Below, one piece after another: positions 10,486 through 20,623 of a stretch of DNA of 64,000 nucleotides. The stretch is taken from positions 277,693,426 to 277,757,425 of the forward strand of contig CP136063.1 of NCBI GenBank assembly GCA_032622095.1, in the 5' to 3' direction. Position numbers and translations under genes: made by a program. Numbering within the stretch: position 1 is the first letter of the stretch; each line of letters opens with the position of its first letter. This DNA is from Siphonodentalium dalli (taxonomy: Eukaryota > Mollusca > Scaphopoda > Gadilida > Siphonodentaliidae). A model generated the notes under the pieces. That model did not search any database. It saw nothing but the letters and a program-made list of their open reading frames with translations, and was not told the origin of the DNA.

Positions 10486-10925
10486 GAGTGCCAGGTCCGA
10501 TTTTTGTATCAACCCATATACCCTGTGCCAATGCATTCTCTTATATATGCGAGTCGCCTCGCATATATAAGAGAATGCATTGGCCTAACAATTTTTCATC
10601 ATTTGTTATTATTTTTTACAATTTTAATAATTTTTTCTTATATTCTTTAACTCTTTCAGTATTTTGTAGGTTTCGTGTCAGGGAATCTTATGTTTTTCAT
10701 GGGCATCAAAATTATTACTATGAATACTTGTTGATAGTTTTGAGTTATAACATGCCCCTAAGGTTTTATCCAGTTTGTTTTTAAATTCGCTATGGCATGC
10801 TTAAGCATACCAAAAAAAATTCAAACCAAATTTTTTTTATTTTATTTTTTTTTAATTTTTAGGGCCGATTTTACAGACCGTAAATTAGAGCCGATGAGAT
10901 CGGCCCCTGGTACTGAAAGGGTTAA
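10486..10925. mobile_element. TTAA-flanked miniature element with palindromic cassette (family F)
   Basis: The ends are TTAACCCTTTGAGTGCCAGG and the complementary ctggtactgaaagggttaa. Near the left end is one palindromic core (CCAATGCATTCTCTT...), preceded by CCCTGTG. Subterminal ggccgatgagatcggcccc is itself palindromic. Copies lie at 11120, 12271 and 61433. The element is non-coding. Confidence 0.8.
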
Positions 10926-11119
10926 ATGAAATTAAGAAAAGTTGGATAACTACCATCCAGAGGTCACCCAAAAGATTCATATGAAGTTTTGAAAGAAAAT
11001 AAAATCAGATGAAAAATGTTTGTTGTAAGGCAAAGAATAAACTACAAGATGGCTGCCAGCGTCCTGTTTTTTTTATTGAAATTCATTCCATTTCAATAGC
11101 TCTCATCTCGAGATCACTC

Positions 11120-11614
11120 TTAACACTTTCAGTGCCAGGGGCCGATCTCATCGGCCCTAATTTACGGTCTGTAAAATCGGCCCTAAAAAAAAAAAAAACA
11201 CAAATTTAAAAATTTAAATTTAAAAACAAACTGGATAAAACCTCAGGAGCATGTTATAACTCAAAACTATCACCAAGTATTCATAGTAATAATTTTGATG
11301 CCCATGAAAAACGTAAGATGCCCTGGCACTAAACCTACAAAATAAGTCGGTTAAAGAATATAAGAAAAAATTATTAAAATTGTAAAAAATTGTAAAAAAT
11401 AATAACAAATGATGAAAAATTGTTAGGCCAATGCATTTATGTCCTAAAAATTGTAAGAAACATTTATTTAAAAAAAATGATAAAAAATTGTTAGGCCAAT
11501 GCATTCTCTTATATATGCGAGGCGACCTATGGTCGACTCGCATATATAAGAGAATGCATTGGCACAGGGTATATGGGTTGATACAAAAATCGGACCTGGC
11601 ACTGAAAGGGTTAA
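11120..11614. mobile_element. Family F element, inverted orientation, two palindromic cores
   Basis: It begins TTAACACTTTCAGTGCCAGG and ends ctggcactgaaagggttaa. The interior has a full palindromic core ending GGCACAGGG and a partial one. It is in reverse orientation relative to the copy at 10486, 194 bases away, so the two could pair. Confidence 0.8.
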
Positions 11615-11890
11615 GATCCATTTCAAGTTTAGTGACGATCAGATGAGGGATGTGGTCTGTAGGCCAGGTGTACCAAAGGATTTAGTCATGCAAAGAGTAA
11701 AATACAAGATGGCTGCCTGTGGCCATGTTTTTAACGAATTTCTTGAAAATCAATGGCTCCCATCTATAGACCACACTGAAGATCCATATGAAGTTTGTGA
11801 CGATCTGGTGAGGTATGTGGTCTGTAGAATGTGCCAAACAAAATTGCTGACGAATCACAGACCCCAACTAATGGCAATGGTTTTATAGGT
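11615..11890. repeat. Dispersed 'aagatggctgcc' repeat fragment (family J)
   Basis: Sequence of the type gcaaagagtaaaatacaaga followed by tggctgcc...ggccatgttttt, related to the large array at 32284. Short open frames through it have no recognisable domain. Confidence 0.6.
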
Positions 11891-12270
11891 TAAACAGTAC
11901 AGGTAAGTGGTTGCCTGACAAGGTGACACATCTGCCCTTGTCAATGAAAATCATACCTAGCATTCTGGAATGACAATAACAAGTCAGAATAGAGCACTGG
12001 CTGACGGACCTTACAGCTTTCCATTTGTCAACATAAGTATAGTGAAAGAAATAATGGCTTACAACCTATCCGTCATATAATTTCCCTACACAATGAAGAT
12101 GGTACATAAATGTGTGGATGTCAAAAGAAAGGTGAGGATGTCTGACAGGCATAAAGAAGACTCGAGGCTATCTATGATTATGACAAAGGTCCTGACTTAT
12201 CGCAGACAAATTGCTCCTCGTTCTTAGGACATGAATTATGAGGTGGAAGCTGGATCCTGTAGCTAGCTGT
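11891..12270. other. Intron sequence with nothing recognised
   Basis: No exon-like segment, array or inverted terminus is visible here. Confidence 0.4.
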
Positions 12271-12708
12271 TTAACCCTTTGAGTGCCAGGTCCGATTTTT
12301 GTATCAACCCATATACCCTGTGCCAATGCATTCTCTTATATAAGAGAATGCATTGACCTAACAATTTTTCATCATTTGTTATTATTTTTTACAATTTTTT
12401 ACAATTTTAATAATTTTTTCTTATATTCTTTAACAGACTTATTTTGTAGGTTTAGTGCCAGGGAATCTTACGTTTTTCATGGTCATCAAACTTATTACTA
12501 TGAATACTTGGTGATAGTTTTGAGTTATAACATGCCCCTAAGGACTTATCCAGTTTGTTTTTAAATTCGCTATAGCATGCTTAAGCATACCCAAAAGAAA
12601 TTCAACCCAAAAAAATCTTTATTTTTTATTTTTTATTTTTTTTAGGGCCGATTTTACAGACCGTAAATTAGGGCCGATGAGATCGGCCCCTGGCACTGAA
12701 AGGGTTAA
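12271..12708. mobile_element. Family F miniature element, core palindrome deleted in the middle
   Basis: The termini match the copy at 10486 (TTAACCCTTTGAGTGCCAGG; ctggcactgaaagggttaa). The palindromic core is reduced to its outer arms (tgcattctcttatataagag), losing the loop. Confidence 0.8.
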
Positions 12709-12827
12709 TGGAATTTTGAAAATAGTTTCATAACACACCCCACAAAAACAAGATTTTATTTTATACCAAAAGTAGAATTCAGACATTTTTTTGAAATTAC
12801 TCCCAATGAGTTAAAAAGAAGACAAAA

Positions 12828-13273
12828 TGTGACCCGCCATATCAAATCCAGTCGTAAGTCGGGATTTTTTTACCCTGTGCCAATGCATTCTCTTATATAT
12901 GTGAGTCGACCATGTCGCCTCGCATATATAAGAGAATGCATTGGCCTAACAATTTTAATAATTTTTTCTTGTATCCGTTAACAATTTTATAATTTCACCC
13001 ATACAGAGCCCCAGACAAACATGAGCAGACGACACTCTTCTATATGTTTCTATATATGTGTTGGGCTCCCTGCAGGGTAATGGATGTTTTTTATTTTATG
13101 TCCTAAAAATTGTAAGAAACATTTATTTTAAAAAAATGATAAAAAATTGTTAGGCCAATGCATTCTCTTATATATGCGAGGCGACCTATGGTCGACTCGC
13201 ATATATAAGAGAATGCATTGGCACAGGGTAAACAAATCCCGACTTACGACTGGATTTTATATGGCGAATCACA
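12828..13273. mobile_element. Miniature element with 'TGTGACCCGCCATATCAAAT' ends and two palindromic cores (family E)
   Basis: The inverted ends are TGTGACCCGCCATATCAAAT... and the complement. Each end leads into a palindromic core bounded by CCCTGTGCC or GGCACAGGG. The core is the same as in the TTAA families although these termini differ. The interior holds ccctgcagggtaatggatg. Other copies: 22789, part of 29250, and 59063. Confidence 0.8.
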
Positions 13274-13505
13274 AATGGTTTTGATAAGATCATCATCAGT
13301 TGCAGGTTGCTGACCATGTACCATGCTAAGCGTATGTCACATATGTTTCGACTCAATAGCTCAAACTTGATTATAATGGTCACATAAATTCAGAAAAGGA
13401 ATTTTCAAGCCAGCGTAGACCTTGCATTATAATAGCCTGTCTGAAAACTTTGTTCAATAAGAAACAGTCCCTCTGATCCCAAATAATAATTTCAATAAAA
13501 GATCT

Positions 13506-13630
13506 CCAATGAGTTATGTTGCGATATAAGATTATATGAAATGAGTTTGATAAATTTGATCAATTTGATCAATCAAATTTATCAAACGAGTTTCATAAAA
13601 TCTTATATTCCAACATAAAGAGTTGAAGAT
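13506..13630. repeat. Palindromic AT-rich element
   Basis: The arms tataagattatatgaaatga / tcataaaatcttatattcca and tttgataaatttgatcaatt with its complement form a ~60-bp hairpin. It is a likely small MITE of unassigned family. Confidence 0.6.
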
Positions 13631-14084
13631 CTTGTATATCACAAGAAAAAAAATAGAGCTTTATGCCTTTTTAACAAATCAAAATCCTTAAAAGAAGCTG
13701 CAAAATGCACACATTTACAGCATTGTCTGAGAAGCTACACAACATTGCGCGCTCTGGGGCTTGTTACAGAAAATGTAGTCCCCCAATTTGCCTCATTGTT
13801 TTTGTGTCTATTTTTGTTAGTGCAACAAAGTTGGACAAGAATTTAACTTTAATGAACAAAGGAATCATTTTTGCATTGGCTGGTGTTGGTGTCATGCACA
13901 GCATTTTGAAATAGTGTTAATCCGCTTGAATCAATGTAAAGACGAGCAGTCATTTTGTTGACGCGATGCCAGGTGATATGTAACTAGTACGATAGAGAAA
14001 TATGTAATGGCTTTTTTAATGATATAATAGGGGTTTCATGTAATATAGCAAGATATAAATTTAAAAGTAGATAACATAACTCAC
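13631..14084. other. Intron sequence with nothing recognised
   Basis: A 69-codon plus-strand open frame occurs here but shows no recognisable domain or transcription context. I see nothing else. Confidence 0.4.
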
Positions 14085-14207
14085 CTATGCATATTTCACC
14101 ATTAGTTGATAATCGAAATCCAATATTACACACACACTTGAAACTGCCATCCATATTTATACAGCTGCCATGGGTACACATCCCTGTAGTCTTACACTCA
14201 TCATAAT
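14085..14207 (-). CDS. FBN: Fibrillin exon 14: calcium-binding EGF domain
   Basis: The exon encodes residues about 559-599: DYDEC start, six cysteines, [10 protein letters not shown] hydroxylation motif, [14 protein letters not shown] end. The acceptor is ctgtag, the donor gtgagt, and it is phase 1-1 over 123 bases. It is the fourth of the six EGFs after the TB1-bearing cbEGF block, counting from the exon at 21084 as the first being fused to TB1. Confidence 0.94.
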
Positions 14208-14577
14208 CTACAGATATATAAAATAAAATTAATTCTGATTAAACGCAGTCTATAGTGTTTCAAAAGTCATGTTTCTGAACGAATAAAAGAAATTAGCAAC
14301 ACAATTTACACAAGTGAGAATAAGTTATTATAAGTCCACACAAAGTTTATTATCAGTCTGTGTCTCGGAAACTTTTTTTTTCAAAATGGGCAGGCAGGCA
14401 GGTTTTTATATTTATTATGCGACTATCGTTTTTCTTTCCCCAATACCTCTATAGTAAAGCCATCATTTCCCGACCATCAGATCAGCTACAGTTTGATCCG
14501 ATGTCATACCACCCTTCTCTATCTCGCATACTGCGCATGTCCGTAAAAGCCAGACGATTTAATATACAAAAATATTT

Positions 14578-14666
14578 CCTTCGTTATTCTTGTTACTAAT
14601 GGCCTGCATGTGGTTTTATTTCATAATTAAATGTGCCTTTTTAAAATAAAAAATCATGTAATATAA
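14578..14666. repeat. Direct repeat flanking the TIR element (copy 1)
   Basis: The block starting cgttattcttgttactaatg (about 89 bases) recurs nearly unchanged at 16039-16128 on the other side of the element with the ORF. It indicates a local duplication or a composite insertion. Confidence 0.75.
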
Positions 14667-14681
14667 GACCATACACACAAA

Positions 14682-15870
14682 ATAGTTTGTTTCTCAGGGA
14701 TCGCCGCCTCCCGAAAAAACCCTGCGCTACCCCTTATTTATTGGCAGCTGCAGATAATAAATAAATAAATACTGCATATCCCAAACCGCCCCAGACCGAT
14801 AACTTAGTCTTGAAACTTTACGCAAACTGCACATCTATCCGGACTGCAAATCCATCCGGACTTTACATTCAAAAACAAGGGCGGATAATTCTGACGGACT
14901 TCCTGTTTAAAATAATAACAAAATGGCGACTTTGATGAACATTTCTATCGTGCAGAATGCATCGGAAGGCAAATGGACAATTATATCAGTCAACAGATCA
15001 AAAACTGTTCGTCAAATGGCTGGTTATTTCATGTCCACGAAAGATATTGATGATGATTTTGACCTGGTTGTTTCAAAAACGAAAACAGGGGACTTTGACA
15101 CAGTTGCAGGAGACATCATCATCGTCATGTTTTCTGATGTCACGCAATTTTTCGGACGATATTTTCAAATTCGAGTGACCAAAGAAGAAATCGGAAGAAC
15201 TAGTAATCAGTGCTGATGACATGTTGCAAGGAGGTGGTGTTGCCCAGTAAGACAAATGTGAAAAACAAACGTGACGAATTGTGCAGTTAATTCATTCAAT
15301 CATTGACTGGTTAGGTGAAAACAAAGTGAAAGTGGGCTTCCAAACGGATAGCGTTGACAGTGTGGGTCGGCAGTGTGTGGCTATTGTATGTAATGCACTC
15401 TGGTTTGTGGATCAGCACTATTTCAAACTTCAAGATTTTTTATGAAAGTCTGTGATTAATTAGAAAATAAACCTTTTATTTCATAAATTATTGTTGTGAT
15501 TTTATATTATCAATTCATGTGTAGTCCAGTGTAACTCCTTCCAATAAAGCTTGATCTGGTTGGTGGTCACCCTGAGTTATACATCAAATTTCACCGATGT
15601 AGTTTCCACATCATCATGAGTGAATAACTCAAACTGTTTCCTCTATGCAACTTTATTACAAATCTAGATTATTAAGGGGATATATGATGGTCAGCTGTCC
15701 TGTTTCACTATAGTGTCCATATCCAGTATTATTCCTTAATATGGGACTCCGATAAATATTATATATATAAATACCTGCCTCACCACAAAATTAATTTGAA
15801 AAAAATAATAAATATAAATAACTGCCTCCCTCATCACTTTGAAAAAAAAAATCCCTGAGAAACAAACTAT
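14682..15870 (+). mobile_element. Decayed TIR element carrying an unidentified ORF
   Basis: Perfect 20-bp inverted termini, ATAGTTTGTTTCTCAGGGAT and its complement, are about 1.19 kb apart. Weaker similarity extends outward (agaccata / tatggcc). Inside is one intronless plus-strand reading frame with two stops and a frameshift, then an AATAAA signal. I read this as a degenerate DNA transposon or a transposon-captured gene; no transposase motif is recognised. No clean target duplication is visible. Confidence 0.6.
14923..15445 (+). pseudogene. Unidentified intronless ORF, disrupted
   Basis: It opens with MATLMNISIVQNASEGKW and stays open for 97 codons. Coding character continues in the next frame (VISADDMLQGGGVAQ), then after two stops as IVQLIHSIIDWLGENKVKVG and VDSVGRQCVAIVCNALWFVD, ending LQDFL. 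One frameshift near 15190-15202 and stops at 15248 and 15272 break it. An AATAAA lies about 20 bases beyond the final stop. I do not recognise the family. The residue content looks like a soluble protein rather than random translation. Confidence 0.45.
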
Positions 15871-15889
15871 TAAGTTTATATGGCCTAAT

Positions 15890-16200
15890 AAACCTGTTAT
15901 CGATGCAGTGAATTGATCTGGGTAAACTTCGCATCACGTCTCGTCAAAGAGGTCGGATTGCTGGATCAAACTCGACGCCTGACCTCTTCAACTCGACGTG
16001 ATACTTCGCCCAGATTAATTCACTGCAGCGATAATATCTCCATCGTTATTCTTGTTACTAATGGCCTGCATGTGGTTTCATTTCATAATTAAATGTGCCT
16101 TTTTAAAATAAAAAATCATGTAATATAATAAACTCGACGCCTGACCTCTTCAACTCGACGTGATACACTCGCCCAGATCAATTCACTGCAGCGATAACAT
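15890..16200. repeat. Inverted and direct repeats with 'cagtgaattgatctgggt' arms, plus copy 2 of the flank repeat
   Basis: The arms gcagtgaattgatctggg and its complement (cccagattaattcactgc, repeated twice) enclose gcgacgcct/cctcttcaactcgacgtg sequences. The second arm is duplicated, and copy 2 of the block at 14578 lies between the two. No coding content. Confidence 0.65.
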
Positions 16201-16492
16201 GTATTTATCTTTAACCTACAAAATTACTCAGGAGGCAGGTTTTTATTTCCTCTCTTTATGACCAATATTTCCCAACAGGCGAGTGTTTTATGTGTATACT
16301 CACGAATTATCAAAAACATTGTTTGGTTTGAATAATGAATTTTCATGATTAAGTGTTAATACAATTTCAATTTCAATGGTCCGATGAACAACACAAGTAC
16401 ATGCTGTCATGCAGATTATATAAACTAAACTGATAACTGTTTTTTATCAGAAATAACAAAGGGAAATATAAAATACATGTTGAAATTTGTCA

Positions 16493-16661
16493 GATTTATG
16501 GCCAGTAAAGGACAGAGATTGTGAACATCGTGTTGATTTATGGTCAGTAGAGGACAGAGATTGTGAACATCGCATTGATTTATGGTCAGTAGAGGACAGA
16601 GATTGTGAACATCATGTTGATTTATGGCCAGTAGAGGACAGAGATTGTGAATATCGCATTG
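16493..16661. repeat. 42-bp tandem repeat, four copies
   Basis: The unit contains gatttatggtcagtagagga then cagagattgtgaacatcg. The period is a multiple of three, which keeps an open frame on the plus strand, but the peptide is only repetition of the unit. It lies in an intron on the opposite strand to fibrillin. Confidence 0.9.
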
Positions 16662-16674
16662 TGAAACCGATCAG

Positions 16675-16935
16675 CAGGATGATTTATGATATTTATTTTT
16701 GGTGGGCCATAATAGCACCCAGCAGGCCATACTTTTATGATATTTATTTTTGGTGGGCCATAATAGCACCCAGCAGGCCATACTTTTATGATATTTATTT
16801 TTGGTGGGCCATAATAGCACCCAGCAGGCCATACTTTTATGATATTTATTTTTGGTGGGCCATAATAGCACCCAGCAGGCCATACTTTTATGATATTTAT
16901 TTTTGGTGGGCCATAATAGCACCCAGCAGGCCATA
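16675..16935. repeat. 51-bp tandem repeat, five nearly identical copies
   Basis: The unit contains tgatatttatttttggtggg then ccataatagcacccagcagg. The copies are almost identical, so the expansion is recent. The 51-bp period keeps both strands open, giving spurious repetitive ORFs. Confidence 0.95.
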
Positions 16936-17219
16936 GCATGCAGCTATCTCAGAAACAGAACATTATTTTTGTTTGGCCTAAATATCAAATATGAGAACAA
17001 TGGAATAAAAATATTTACGCAGCATATCAAGGTGTGTCGACTGCCTATAGATAGAAATACCTAGATGGCCAGCCTGGATAAACCCTTGAATGACCTCATT
17101 CAGATTTGAGGCTATCTCAGCTCATCCAGACCATGTAGGAACCTTGTTAATTATATGTTTGATCTCTCCTCCTAAGCACAAAATTAAAGATGCATAATCT
17201 GATCAAGTGCCAATTTATT

Positions 17220-17632
17220 AGTATTTATTTGGTTTCGGGATAAAACATATTTGATTCGAGTTGAGGAACCCACCTATCAAAGCTCAGAGTTATAATAGAT
17301 ATTGATTTTTGAAATCTATTATTTTTTACCATTGAGAATTAATAGTGGCCCAGTATAAAGTCGACGAGCCGATGGTCTCAGACCAAATTGCAGACAAAGA
17401 TGGATAACTCTAAAATCAAGAGGCTATGTGTTGATAATAAGGCCAAATATCATAGAACAACATGTTAATAAATAACACGTTTCGGGCAATTATATACTAT
17501 GGTTGACAGTGGTTAGCATTATTTTGGGGCAATTAATCGATTGTGATCAATGAAGCAGTATTTCTAAAAATGTTGTTGTTGTTGGAATCTGATTATATGG
17601 GGACCATCGAATTGGACTGAGTACCTTTAATA
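17220..17632. mobile_element. Partial copy of the 'AAGGTACTCAATCCGA' foldback family
   Basis: It matches the intact element at 56170-56660 (tttgattcgagttgaggaac; ttgttgttggaatctgatta; actgagtacctttaa), but the left terminus is missing. It lies 68 bases downstream of the donor of the neighbouring EGF exon. Confidence 0.55.
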
Positions 17633-17700
17633 ATGACCTTTAATCACTTTCATGCCTAATTACAAACCAATTAAACAAAAGTACCACTTTTTTTCACTAC

Positions 17701-17826
17701 CTGCACAATAGGCGCCATCTGGTGAGAGTTTGTATCCAGGGTCGCAGAGACATCTATAACTCCCATCTGTATTCTCACAGTGACCATTCAGACACAGCTT
17801 CCCATTTTCTGAGCATTCATTGATGT
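17701..17826 (-). CDS. FBN: Fibrillin exon 13: calcium-binding EGF domain
   Basis: The exon encodes residues about 517-558: DINEC start, six cysteines, [10 protein letters not shown] hydroxylation motif, [14 protein letters not shown] end. All the consensus cbEGF residues are present. The acceptor is tttcag, the donor gtagtg, and it is phase 1-1 over 126 bases. Confidence 0.95.
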
Positions 17827-18229
17827 CTGAAATATAATCACAAATTTTAATCAAACAGTGCAATATATCAGTTCCCCTCGAAACCTTCAAGATTCAACTT
17901 GACTTCAAATCTGTAATCGTTATTTATTCCAATTTGAAATAGTTGTCGGATTCATTCCTATTAAAATCTCTCAAACGGAAGTACCCCTTGCTAAAACCCA
18001 CATTCACAAAATGTATGCTTTCATGTTAGTTTTACCTCAAAAATGCCAAAATATACACAGAAGGCAATCCAATCTACATGACTGACAAGTCACACCATAA
18101 TATACCGGTCTGCGAGTATGATTTGGAATTACAAATATTGACAGTTATGATCAGTATTTCAGGTGACAAAACCTAGCAAACATAATCCACATTTTATATA
18201 GAACATGTTTGAACTTTTCACACTTACCG

Positions 18230-18283
18230 AAACATACATCAAAATCTGGAGAATTTGATCAGACTGGATCACATTTACATGTA
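18230..18283 (-). pseudogene. Broken copy of the adjacent cbEGF exon's 3' half
   Basis: The sequence aligns with the end of the exon at 18877 and its donor (exon: gatctggagactg; copy: aatctggagaatt; both followed on the minus strand by a TGT-TT-g/gtaagt junction). It contains an in-frame TGA and gaps. The remaining 5' half is cut away by the family H element that starts at 18282. It is a relic of exon duplication. Confidence 0.55.
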
Positions 18284-18826
18284 CAGTAATGCTCTAAATA
18301 ATTGACCCCTTAACCATAGCAGAATTATGGGTAATTTTTCAGGATTTAGTCGGAAATATGGCTTGTTGCCATTCATCGGAAAGCTCTCCCTGAGGTGTGG
18401 TTAACCCTTTACCCAACAGAACGGCCCTGTGCCAATGCATTCTCTTATATATGCGAGTCGACCATAGGTCGCCTCGCATATATAAGAGAATGCATTGGCT
18501 TAACACATTAAAAATTATAAAATTGTTAAAGAATGTAAGAAAAAATGGTAAAAAGTGTTAAAAAAATTTTTTTTAGGCCAATGCATTCTCTTATATATGC
18601 GAGGCGACCTATGGTCGACTCGCATATATAAGAGAATGCATTGGCACAGGGCATAACTGTAACTATCACAATGTGGTCAAGGAGCCGGTTCCAATGATAT
18701 CCATATTTGTATGGTTCTATTGAGACAGACCGAAGATATTTTAGGCTGTTGAATCTTTATTTGGCCGGTTTTGGCCGGTTTGTTGGGTAAAGGGTTAAGG
18801 GATCGATTATTTAGAGCATTACTGTA
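18282..18826. mobile_element. Family H MITE split by a nested TTAA element
   Basis: The outer termini TACAGTAATGCTCTAAATAA and its complement belong to family H. At its internal ctgtggTTAAggg site a 398-bp family D element is inserted, with TTAA repeated at both junctions. Unfilled H copies (for example at 7868) show the empty site, so the order of insertion is clear. Confidence 0.9.
18401..18798. mobile_element. TTAA-target miniature element with two palindromic cores (family D)
   Basis: The termini are TTAACCCTTTACCCAACA and TGTTGGGTAAAGGGTTAA. The left third holds a core palindrome (CCAATGCATTCTCTTATATA arms, TCGACCATAGGTCGC loop) and the middle holds a second core in reverse. The pair is bounded by CCCTGTGCC and GGCACAGGG. 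The right part carries ttatttggccggttttggcc. The TTAA duplication and CCC terminus are typical of piggyBac-type elements; no protein is encoded. Confidence 0.9.
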
Positions 18827-18876
18827 TAGCAGCATTCCATATTGATATCAACACTGTTTGGAAACTTCATACTTAC

Positions 18877-18999
18877 CAAAACATACTTGCTGATCTGGAG
18901 ACTGTTTATAACCTGGACTACACTGACATTTATAGGAACCATCCATATTAATACAGATACCATTCGGACACATGCCTCCTTTATCACATTCATTCATAT
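18877..18999 (-). CDS. FBN: Fibrillin exon 12: calcium-binding EGF domain
   Basis: The exon encodes residues about 476-516: DMNEC start, six cysteines, CINMDGSYKC hydroxylation motif, CSPGYKQSPDQQVC end. The acceptor is ttgtag, the donor gtaagt, and it is phase 1-1 over 123 bases. It is bracketed by two family D elements in opposite orientation, 78 bases beyond its donor and 34 bases before its acceptor. A decayed partial copy lies at 18230. Confidence 0.95.
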
Positions 19000-19033
19000 C
19001 TACAAAAATAAAAAACACAAAAATAAGAAAACG

Positions 19034-19432
19034 TTAAGCCTTTACCCAACAAACCGGCCAAAACCGGCCAAATAAAGCTTCAACAGCCTAAAATATCTTC
19101 GGTCTGTCTCAATAGAACCTTACAAATATGGATATCATTGGAACCGGCTCCTTGACCACATTGTGATAGTTACAGTTAGCCCTGTGCCAATGCATTCTCT
19201 TATATATGCGAGTCGACCATAGGTCGCCTCGCATATATAAGAGAATGCATTGGCCTAAAAAAAATCTTTTTTTAACACTTTTTACCATTTTTTCTTACAT
19301 TCTTTAACAATTTAATAATTTTTAATGTGTTAAGCCAATGCATTCTCTTATATATGCGAGGCGACCTATGGTCGACTCGCATATATAAGAGAATGCATTG
19401 GCACAGGGCCCTTCTGTTGGGTAAAGGGTTAA
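19034..19432. mobile_element. Family D miniature element, reverse orientation
   Basis: It is the reverse complement of the copy at 18401, with the same length and structure and only scattered differences (for example ttaagcctttacccaacaaa at its start). TTAA is present at both ends. It lies just upstream of the acceptor of the exon at 18877. Confidence 0.9.
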
Positions 19433-19654
19433 GCCTCTACGAACAACATCTTTGATTTGTTGGAGAGATGTGTTGTAATTCCCAAGCTGAGATTTTAAGA
19501 GAAAAATATTACTTATTCCGGCTACCTACGTGAAAAGTAAAAAATATAATGACCTCTCAAATGTAATTAAATTTGTTCATCTTCCTCAAAGTTAACTGTT
19601 CTTATTCTATATAACAATCGAGTGTGAATTATATGAGTCTTCATTAAAGCAGAT

Positions 19655-19795
19655 TCGTTCAATGAGTAGTCATGGACTCTTCATTATCGGGCGGGTTCGC
19701 TCATGGGCAAGTAGTCATGGACCCTTCATTATCGGGTGGGTTTTTTCCACAGGTGGGTACTGGTAGTCACAGACCCTTCATTAACGGGCAAGCTC
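19655..19795. repeat. Imperfect ~55-bp tandem repeat, three copies
   Basis: The motif tagtcatggacccttcatta, followed by tcgggcgggtt, recurs three times with small differences. It is non-coding. Confidence 0.7.
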
Positions 19796-20275
19796 CCATC
19801 ATTATCTACTTTAGAAACTTTTTCTGATGAAATGTCTTGCCTGAATTTATACAATATGTGCATCTAGCCCTTCATGCTTTTAATAGAAATGAGATAGTAT
19901 GAAAATCAAACAGTAAAACATGACGTCATTTCGACAAACGTCATAGAAATAGTGTCTACTTGTGTGCAAATGTAGGGGACCATGTTCGATCTCATGTTTT
20001 CTTTGACCAATTGGTGTGAAAGTTAGTGAGCCATCTTTAAAAACACAATGTAGGCCATGGTCCAAATTTGGGCTACATTGGACACATGGTTGAAAAGTTA
20101 TTAATGCATCAAAAGTGTGACCGAGTTACACACACAGACGACGGGTTTTTATATATATAGACTAGGGGATTTCCAATAAAAAATGATAGGTAAATACATG
20201 TTCCTTGTTACTTTCTGGTGTTTGCAAATCCTAAAAACACAGCTATAAATTAATAAATAAAAATATATAATCTAC
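19796..20275. other. Intron sequence with nothing recognised
   Basis: It contains short fragments resembling dispersed repeats (gggaccatgttcgatctcat) but no exon, array or intact element. Confidence 0.4.
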
Positions 20276-20398
20276 CTGAGCAGTAAGTCTTGTCATCAGA
20301 TAAGTCGTACCCCGGAGGACACTGGCATTCATATGAACCAATTTTGTTGACACATTTTCCATTCAAACAGATACCTGACTGTGAACACTCGTCTTCAT
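20276..20398 (-). CDS. FBN: Fibrillin exon 11: calcium-binding EGF domain
   Basis: The exon encodes residues about 435-475: DEDEC start, six cysteines, CVNKIGSYEC hydroxylation motif, CPPGYDLSDDKTYC end. The acceptor is tttcacag, the donor gtagat, and it is phase 1-1 over 123 bases. Confidence 0.95.
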
Positions 20399-20623
20399 CT
20401 GTGAAACAAAAACAACGAAAATGATGATCACACTCACAAATTGTGCATAATTGGTAGATGTATAGCATTTATGTTACAGCTGAAATGCACGTAAGATAGA
20501 AGATTTATATCAATCAAACTACAAGACCAGAAACTTACAATTATTGTTTATTTTTATTCTAAATTATTAAAATTATCACTATATCTGGAATGAAAAGTTG
20601 ATTTTCTTGTTCCATATCAAGTC

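Noticed and set aside
13705-13914. Plus-strand open frame with a hydrophobic segment
   Set aside because: Short, intronic, no recognisable family and no splice or polyadenylation context.
16487-16939. Repetitive open frames of about 150 and 105 codons on opposite strands
   Set aside because: They are direct translations of the 42- and 51-bp tandem units, with no start context or domain.
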